A stretch of DNA of 27,855 bases, taken from the NCBI GenBank assembly GCA_036266975.1, contig DATAWZ010000045.1:1-27855 (forward strand). Direction: 5' to 3'. Position numbers and translations under genes: made by a program. The stretch's first letter is position 1. The number at the start of each line of letters is the position of its first letter. The stretch is from DATAWZ01 sp036266975. GTDB lineage: Bacteria; Actinomycetota; Thermoleophilia; Solirubrobacterales; Solirubrobacteraceae. This document shows positions 22,868-27,855 of this stretch, piece after piece. The notes beneath the pieces were generated by a model. That model made no database searches. It was not told the DNA's origin and saw only the letters and a list, made by a program, of their open reading frames with translations.

Positions 22868-24409
22868 TCAGGTCACCTCTGCCCGCTGCGCGGCGAGCTC
22901 GCGCAAGCGGAAGCGCTGCACCTTGCCGGTCAGCGTGCGCGGGAGCGCGTCGACGACGTGGACCTCGTGCGGGTACTCGTAGCGGCGCATGCGCGCCTTG
23001 CACCACGCTCGCAGCTCGTCGGCCAGGGCCTCGCCGGCCGGCGCGTCCGGGTTGCACTCGATGAACGCCGCAATGCGGCTGATCTCCTGCACCTCGACGC
23101 CGACCACGCCCGCCCCACGCACGTGCGGGTGCTCGAGTAGGACGTGCTCCATGTCGACCGGCGAGAACCACAGCCCGCCGACCTTCAGCATGTCGTCCAT
23201 CCGCCCGACGAACGCGTAGGTGCCGTCCGCGCGGCGCTCGTAGCGGTCGCCGGTGGCGAACCACTCGCCGTGTATGGTGCGCCGGCTCTTATCGCGCTGA
23301 TGCCAGTAGTACGCGGTACACGAGTCTCCGCGCACCTCCAGGCTCCCGGCCGCCGGGCCCTCGAGCACGGTGCCCTGATCGTCGACCAGCCGCAGCTCGT
23401 AGCCGGGCACCGGCCACCCGCTGGTGCCCGGGACGACCTCGCCCGGGCGGTTCGAGCAGTAGATGTGCAGCATCTCAGTCGAGCCGACGCCGTCGATGAT
23501 CGACACGCCGAAGCGCTCGCGCCAGCGCCGGAGCGTCGGCGCGGGGAGCGGTTCGGCGGCCGACACGCATGTCCGCACCGAGTCGAGCGCTCCCTCCGCG
23601 CCCGGCTCGCGGCAGAGCAGCGCGTACAGTGCCGGCACCGAGCAGAGCACGGTCGGTCGGCGCTCGAGCAGCGTTGAGAGGATGCGGTCGGGCCGGGGCG
23701 GCCCGTCCATGAGCACCGCCGTCGCCCCGAACCACAGCGGGAAGGAGAGCCCGTTCCCGAGCCCGTAGGCGTGGTGGAGCTTGGTCGTCGAAAACACCCG
23801 ATCCTCAGGCCCGAGGCCGAGGATGCGGCCGGCGAAGCACTGGCAGGTCACGCCGATGTCGTGCTGGAGGTGTACGACGCCCTTGGGCCGGCCGGTCGAC
23901 CCCGAGCTGTAGAGCCAGAACGCCATGTCGTCGGGGTGGCTGGCGACGGGGTCGAGCTCGGGGTCCTGCGCGGCGAGCGCCGCCGGGAGGCTCTCGGCGT
24001 CGGCCTCGGCGGGCCCGCGAACCAGATAGCGCACCGCCAGGCGGGCGAGCGCCTCGCGCAGCACGGGCAGGCAGGCCGCCTCGCAGGCGACGACCTCGGC
24101 GTAGGAGTCCTCGACGAAGTGCCGAAAGTTGTCGGGCTTGTCGAGCACGCTTACCGGAACCGGGACGGCGCCGATCCGGATCGCGCCGAGGAACAGCGCC
24201 GGGAACGCCGTCGTGTCGTCGAGGACGAGCAGCACGCGTTGCTCTCGCCGCACCCCGAGCTCCCGCAGCAGGTTGCCGGCGCGGGCGACCTGCGCGAGGA
24301 GCTGCTCGTAAGTCAGGCTCGCGTCGTCGGCCACGTAGGCGAGCTTCGCGCCGCGGCCGGACTCGACGACGCGGTCGACGATCTGGCTGGCGTTGGCGCG
24401 TTCGTGCAC
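22868..24409 (-). CDS. Benzoate-CoA-ligase-family acyl-CoA synthetase
   Basis: This ANL enzyme has the N-terminal pattern of benzoate-CoA ligases (NASQIVDRVVESGRGAKLAY, 6-25), the P-loop YSSGSTGRPKGVVH (167-180), STEMLHIYCSNRPG, the hinge stretch GRMDDMLKVGG and the C-terminal catalytic Lys in LPRTLTGKVQRFRL. It would activate an aromatic or alicyclic acid to its CoA ester; benzoate, hydroxybenzoate and cyclohexene carboxylate ligases all belong here, and the exact acid cannot be read. It starts with GTG at 24409 behind a GGGGAG site, 15 bases after the aldehyde dehydrogenase stop. Its partners, two aldehyde dehydrogenases and an enoyl-CoA hydratase, suggest that an aldehyde is oxidised to the acid that this ligase activates. 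Confidence 0.93.
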   Translation of the reverse strand: MHERANASQIVDRVVESGRGAKLAYVADDASLTYEQLLAQVARAGNLLRELGVRREQRVLLVLDDTTAFPALFLGAIRIGAVPVPVSVLDKPDNFRHFVEDSYAEVVACEAACLPVLREALARLAVRYLVRGPAEADAESLPAALAAQDPELDPVASHPDDMAFWLYSSGSTGRPKGVVHLQHDIGVTCQCFAGRILGLGPEDRVFSTTKLHHAYGLGNGLSFPLWFGATAVLMDGPPRPDRILSTLLERRPTVLCSVPALYALLCREPGAEGALDSVRTCVSAAEPLPAPTLRRWRERFGVSIIDGVGSTEMLHIYCSNRPGEVVPGTSGWPVPGYELRLVDDQGTVLEGPAAGSLEVRGDSCTAYYWHQRDKSRRTIHGEWFATGDRYERRADGTYAFVGRMDDMLKVGGLWFSPVDMEHVLLEHPHVRGAGVVGVEVQEISRIAAFIECNPDAPAGEALADELRAWCKARMRRYEYPHEVHVVDALPRTLTGKVQRFRLRELAAQRAEVT

Positions 24410-24424
24410 CTGCGCTCCCCGCAG

Positions 24425-25891
24425 CTACAAGGCTCGCCTGACGACCACCGACTTCAGGTCGGTGTAGTGGTCAAAGGCCTCCGAGCCGTGTTCCTTGCCG
24501 TAGCCGCTGGCCTTCAGGCCGCCGAAGGGGAGCTCGTCGTAGACCTTGGTGGGCGAGTTGATCCACGTATAGCCGCAGTGCAGCTCGGCCGCCGCCCGCT
24601 CGGCGGTCTGCAGACTCCCCGTCCAGACCGAGGACCCCAGTCCGAACGGCGAGTCGTTGGCAAGCGCCAGCGCCTCGTCGAGCCCCGAGACGCGCCAGAT
24701 GGGAAGCGCTGGCCCGAAGACCTCCTCGCGCGCCATCGGCGAGTCATGCGGCGGCTGCAGGACTACGGTCGGCTCGTAGAAGTGCCCGCCGGCGAGCGCC
24801 GGATCCTCTGGCCGCAGCCCGCCGGTGAGCAGCTCGCCGCCGGCATCCACGCTCTCCTGCACTTGGCGCTCGAGCAGCTGCAGCTGGCGGGCAGAGTGCA
24901 ACGGGCCGAGCTGCGCCCCGGGTTCCGAGCCGACGCCCAGGCGCAGGCGCTTGGCCTTCTCGACGACCGCCCCGATGACCTCGTCGGCCACCGAGTCGAA
25001 CACGTACAGACGCTTGATCGCCAGGCACGCCTGCCCGCAGTTGTAGAAGCGGCCCATGCTCGCCGCGCTCGCGGCGGCGCGCAGGTCGGCGTCGTCGCAG
25101 ATGATCATCGGATCCGAGCCGCCGAGCTCGAGCGTGACCCGCTTGGCGCCGGCGGCCGCGAGCGCGGCCACGCGCTCGCCGGTGGGCGTCGAGCCCGTAA
25201 AGGCGACCTTGCGCACGCGCGGATGGGTGATGAGCGCCTCGCCCGTGCGCGGGCCGACGCCGGTCACGACGTTCAGCACGCCGGGCGGGATCCCCGCCTC
25301 GGTGAGGATCTCCGCGAGCCGCAGCGTCGTGAACGGCGTGGAGTCCGCGGGCTTGGCCACAACGGTGTTGCCGCATAGCAGCGCCGGCCCGAGCTTGTTG
25401 CAGAGCAGCGTCGTGGGGAAGTTCCAGGGCACGATCGCCGCCACGACGCCGAGGGGCAGGCGGATCACCCGGCCGTCGACGCCGGGGTCCAGGCCGTGCA
25501 CCGTGACGCCGCGGACCTGCTTGGCCATGCCCGCGTAGTGCTCGAGCGTCTCGGCCGCCTTGTGGAGTTCGATCTTGGCCTCGCGCGCCGTCTTGCCCTG
25601 CTCAGCGACGAGCACGGGCGCGAGCTCCTCCACGTGGGCGGCGAACGCCTCCGCCGCACGGTGCAGGATCTGACCGCGCTCGGCGTAGCCGCGCCGCGAC
25701 CACTCGCCGAAGGCGGCCTCGGCCGAGCGCACGGCGGCCTCGACGAGCTCCGGGCCAGCGTCGGCGGCGCGGCCAACCGGCTCACCCGTGCCGGGGTTGC
25801 TGATCGACAGAGACTCGCCCTGCAGCGGCTGGGCGGCGCCGTCGAGGAAGACGCCGCGCTCGAGGTTGGAGAGGGAGCTGACCGCGCTCAC
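24425..25891 (-). CDS. NAD(P)-dependent aldehyde dehydrogenase
   Basis: This complete 488-aa aldehyde dehydrogenase oxidises an aldehyde to its acid through a thiohemiacetal on cysteine. PWNFP is at 155-159, the coenzyme-binding FTGSTPTGE at 231-239, the general base Glu255 in LELGGSD, and the nucleophile Cys289 in CGQACLAIKR. The C-terminal ELPFGGLKASGYGKEHG motif is intact. It starts with a GTG at 25891 that overlaps the stop of the enoyl-CoA hydratase gene (GTGA) and so is translationally coupled to it. It is clearly related to the aldehyde dehydrogenase on the other side of the hydratase; the pair may be an old duplication that has specialised for two aldehydes of one pathway. Confidence 0.94.
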   Translation of the reverse strand: MSAVSSLSNLERGVFLDGAAQPLQGESLSISNPGTGEPVGRAADAGPELVEAAVRSAEAAFGEWSRRGYAERGQILHRAAEAFAAHVEELAPVLVAEQGKTAREAKIELHKAAETLEHYAGMAKQVRGVTVHGLDPGVDGRVIRLPLGVVAAIVPWNFPTTLLCNKLGPALLCGNTVVAKPADSTPFTTLRLAEILTEAGIPPGVLNVVTGVGPRTGEALITHPRVRKVAFTGSTPTGERVAALAAAGAKRVTLELGGSDPMIICDDADLRAAASAASMGRFYNCGQACLAIKRLYVFDSVADEVIGAVVEKAKRLRLGVGSEPGAQLGPLHSARQLQLLERQVQESVDAGGELLTGGLRPEDPALAGGHFYEPTVVLQPPHDSPMAREEVFGPALPIWRVSGLDEALALANDSPFGLGSSVWTGSLQTAERAAAELHCGYTWINSPTKVYDELPFGGLKASGYGKEHGSEAFDHYTDLKSVVVRRAL

Positions 25892-26658
25892 GATCCCACG
25901 AACCGCGGCCGGCGCTTCTCGACGAACGCGGTCAGGCCCTCGTTGCCGTCACGGGAGCGGAACAACCGCTCGACCAGCTCCTGCTCGAGCCCGAGCCCCT
26001 CGTCGAGCGACATCTGCACACCCTCGTGCACGCAGCGCTTGATCGCCGCGAGCGCGAGCGGCGGCCCGTCAGCCAAGCGCTCGGCCACCTCGCGCACCTT
26101 CGCTTCGGCCTCGTCGACGGGGAGCAGCCCGGCGAGCAGCCCCATATCCAGGGCCTCGGAGGGCGAGAACGTCCGGCCGGTGATGAGCAGCTCGAGCGCC
26201 CGCGAGGGTCCGATCAGGCGAGGCAGCCGCTGCGTGCCGCCGTTGCCGGGCAGCAGCCCCAGGTTGACCTCGGGCGTGCCGAGCTTGTAGGAACCCGCGC
26301 TGGCGTAGCGCAGGTCGCAGGCGAGCGTGATCTCCAGCCCGCCGCCGAGCGCGTGGCCGGCGATGTGGGCGATGAACACCGCTTCGGCGGCGCCCATGCG
26401 CCGGAAGGCCGCCTGGCTGGTGCGGATCATCTCCATGTTGGCCTCCACGTCCCCCTCCAGGAAGCGCTTGACGTCGGCGCCTGCGGAGAAGAACTTCTCG
26501 CTCGCGCTCCGCACGATCACCGCGCGAGCGTCGGAGGCAATGGCAGCGTCGACCGCGGCGGAGAACTCGCGCATCACCGCCAGGTCGTAGGAGTTCGCCG
26601 GCGGGTTATCGAGGGTCAGCGTGCCGACCGCGCCCGCGCCGGAAAACGTGACGGGCAT
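25888..26658 (-). CDS. Enoyl-CoA hydratase/isomerase-family protein
   Basis: This crotonase-fold enzyme hydrates an enoyl-CoA double bond. Oxyanion-hole motifs are FFSAGADVK (56-64) and HALGGG (102-107), and both catalytic glutamates of true hydratases are present: Glu109 in GLEITLACDLR and Glu130 in GTPEVNLGLLPG, followed by GNGGTQRLPRL. Length 256 aa is usual. The start at 26658 shares its A with the stop of the upstream aldehyde dehydrogenase (TGATG), and the stop overlaps the next gene's GTG, so it is locked between two aldehyde dehydrogenases. It may act on an aryl-propenoyl-CoA or a ring-derived enoyl-CoA; a feruloyl-CoA hydratase/lyase role is possible given the ligase and aldehyde dehydrogenase partners but is not shown. 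Confidence 0.93.
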   Translation of the reverse strand: MPVTFSGAGAVGTLTLDNPPANSYDLAVMREFSAAVDAAIASDARAVIVRSASEKFFSAGADVKRFLEGDVEANMEMIRTSQAAFRRMGAAEAVFIAHIAGHALGGGLEITLACDLRYASAGSYKLGTPEVNLGLLPGNGGTQRLPRLIGPSRALELLITGRTFSPSEALDMGLLAGLLPVDEAEAKVREVAERLADGPPLALAAIKRCVHEGVQMSLDEGLGLEQELVERLFRSRDGNEGLTAFVEKRRPRFVGS

Positions 26659-27855
26659 CAGCCGAGCCCCCCGACCACCACGCTCTTGAGCTCGACATAG
26701 CCGTCGAGCGCCTCCAACCCGTGCTCCTTGCCGATCCCGGAGTCCTTCATGCCGCCGAACGGGAGCTCGTCGTAGCCGTAGTGGATCTGGTTGACCCACA
26801 TCATCCCCGCGTCGATGGCCTGCGCCGCGCGGTGGATCAGGCGCGCATCGTGCGTCCAGATCGAGGACCCGAGGCCGTAGGCCGTGTCGTTCGAGCGCGC
26901 GATCGCGTCCTCGATGTCCGAGAAGCGCAGCACGGGAAGGACCGGACCGAACACCTCCTCTCGCATCAGCCGCGAGTCAGGGCCCGGCTCGGCCACGACG
27001 GCGGGCTCGAGGAAGAACCCCTTCTCGTGTCCGCCGGTGCCACCGCCGAGGAGGACCTCGCCGCCCTTTGCGACCCCGTCCTCGAGCTGCGCGAGCAGCT
27101 CGTCGCGGCTCTCGCGCGTGTGAAGGGGCCCCATGCGCAGCCTCGGCTTCTCGGCCTTCACGGTGCCGTCGCCGGGCTCGTAGCGCGCGACGCGCGCGAC
27201 GAGCGCGGAGATGAACGAGTCGTAGAGCGAGTCGTGCACGAACACGCGCTTGCAGCCCAGGCACGCCTGGCCGGCGTTCCAGTAGCGCCCGATGATCACT
27301 GCCTTGACCGCCGCGTCGACGTCGGCATCGGCGCACACGATGACCGGGTCGGAGCCGCCCAGCTCAAGCGAGACGCGCTTGAGCTGCGGGGCGGCGACGG
27401 CCGCCACGTGCCGACCGACTGCGGTCGAGCCGGTGAAGGCGACCCGGCGCACGTCGGGATGGCCGACGAGGGCGTCGCCCACCGTCGACCCGCGGCCGGT
27501 GATGACGTTCAGGACGCCGTCGGGCAGCCCGGCCTCGGTGAAGCGGCGGGCGACCTCGAGCGTCGCCAGAGGGGTGGTCGCGGCCGGCTTGGCCACCACG
27601 GTGTTGCCGCTCACGAGGGCCGGCGCGATCTTGGTGCCGAGCAGGGTGAGCGGGAAGTTGTGGGGCATGATCGCCGCGCACACCCCGATCGGGCGGCGAA
27701 CGACGAGCCCGTAGGCGGGCCCGAAGGCTGACGGCAACTCCTGGTAGGCGCCGCGGACCTTGGTGGCCGACTCGGCGTAGTAGTGCAGCCCATGCACGAG
27801 ATGGGTCACCTCGCCCATGGCCTCGGCCAGCGGCTTGCCCTGCTCGGCGGTGAGC
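26658..27855 (-). CDS. Aldehyde dehydrogenase, N-terminus beyond the window
   Basis: This second aldehyde dehydrogenase runs off the right edge; the frame stays open to 27855, with LTAEQGKPLAEAM preceding the first visible Met, so the gene starts outside the window. Visible are PHNFP in place of the usual PWNFP, FTGSTAVGRH, the general base Glu in LELGGSD, the nucleophile Cys in AGQACLGCKR and ELPFGGMKDSGIGKEHG. All catalytic residues are present. About 398 residues are seen of a usual 480. It is the most upstream gene of the aldehyde dehydrogenase-hydratase-dehydrogenase-ligase-PaaX operon that can be seen. The Trp-to-His change in PWNFP may alter the substrate or cofactor pocket. Confidence 0.93.
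   Translation of the reverse strand, partial: LTAEQGKPLAEAMGEVTHLVHGLHYYAESATKVRGAYQELPSAFGPAYGLVVRRPIGVCAAIMPHNFPLTLLGTKIAPALVSGNTVVAKPAATTPLATLEVARRFTEAGLPDGVLNVITGRGSTVGDALVGHPDVRRVAFTGSTAVGRHVAAVAAPQLKRVSLELGGSDPVIVCADADVDAAVKAVIIGRYWNAGQACLGCKRVFVHDSLYDSFISALVARVARYEPGDGTVKAEKPRLRMGPLHTRESRDELLAQLEDGVAKGGEVLLGGGTGGHEKGFFLEPAVVAEPGPDSRLMREEVFGPVLPVLRFSDIEDAIARSNDTAYGLGSSIWTHDARLIHRAAQAIDAGMMWVNQIHYGYDELPFGGMKDSGIGKEHGLEALDGYVELKSVVVGGLG

Noticed and set aside
23771..25378. A 535-codon plus-strand open frame opposite the CoA ligase and aldehyde dehydrogenase
   Set aside because: Antisense shadow of two complete enzymes; no domain recognisable.

Overview
The window looks like accessory, catabolic DNA of a high-GC actinobacterium. 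Codon use, GTG/TTG starts, a SigJ-like sigma factor with a SnoaL-type tail, a DrrA/DrrB-type exporter with a DesK/NarL-type two-component pair, and aromatic-acid genes under a PaaX-type regulator all fit Actinomycetota. A soil member of the Solirubrobacterales/Thermoleophilia would fit, but that is only an impression. No rRNA, tRNA, CRISPR array or insertion sequence was seen.

Left block (about 1-11,283) is less GC-rich than the rest. Its core is a minus-strand operon: acyl-CoA synthetase, a 203-aa winged-helix-like protein, a pyruvate-phosphate-dikinase-like protein that lacks the PEP/pyruvate barrel, a separate second swivel (phospho-histidine) protein, an unrecognised 519-aa protein, and an SDR oxidoreductase broken off mid-fold near the window edge. 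Three of these genes are joined by ATGA overlaps. A GAF/PucR-type activator lies upstream on the same strand. About 1 kb of apparently non-coding, C-rich DNA separates it from a divergent CurA-like NADPH oxidoreductase. The operon is the best candidate here for an undescribed system: a split dikinase whose natural acceptor cannot be pyruvate and may be a hydroxylated (phenol- or alcohol-type) compound.

Middle block (about 11,295-18,150) is very GC-rich. It starts with a broken alpha/beta-hydrolase remnant, then a DHA2-type MFS exporter translationally coupled to a SigJ/ECF41-like sigma factor. A LuxR-type response regulator and its histidine kinase (minus) diverge from an ABC-2 drug-type exporter (plus). 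The divergent promoters share the same -35 sequence and spacing and enclose a repeat cluster. The exporter ends at a strong perfect hairpin.

Right block (about 18,160-27,855) starts with debris around one intact gene: a frameshifted P450 fragment, a complete HAPMO-like Baeyer-Villiger monooxygenase with a palindrome at its promoter, and an internally deleted acyl-CoA synthetase remnant. A TetR regulator follows. A tight minus-strand operon then encodes an aldehyde dehydrogenase (cut by the window edge), an enoyl-CoA hydratase, a second aldehyde dehydrogenase, a benzoate-CoA-ligase-type enzyme and a PaaX-type repressor. Together these suggest oxidation of aromatic aldehydes to acids, CoA activation and further processing. 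Start codons were adjusted from overlaps, ribosome-binding sites and family N-termini where possible.
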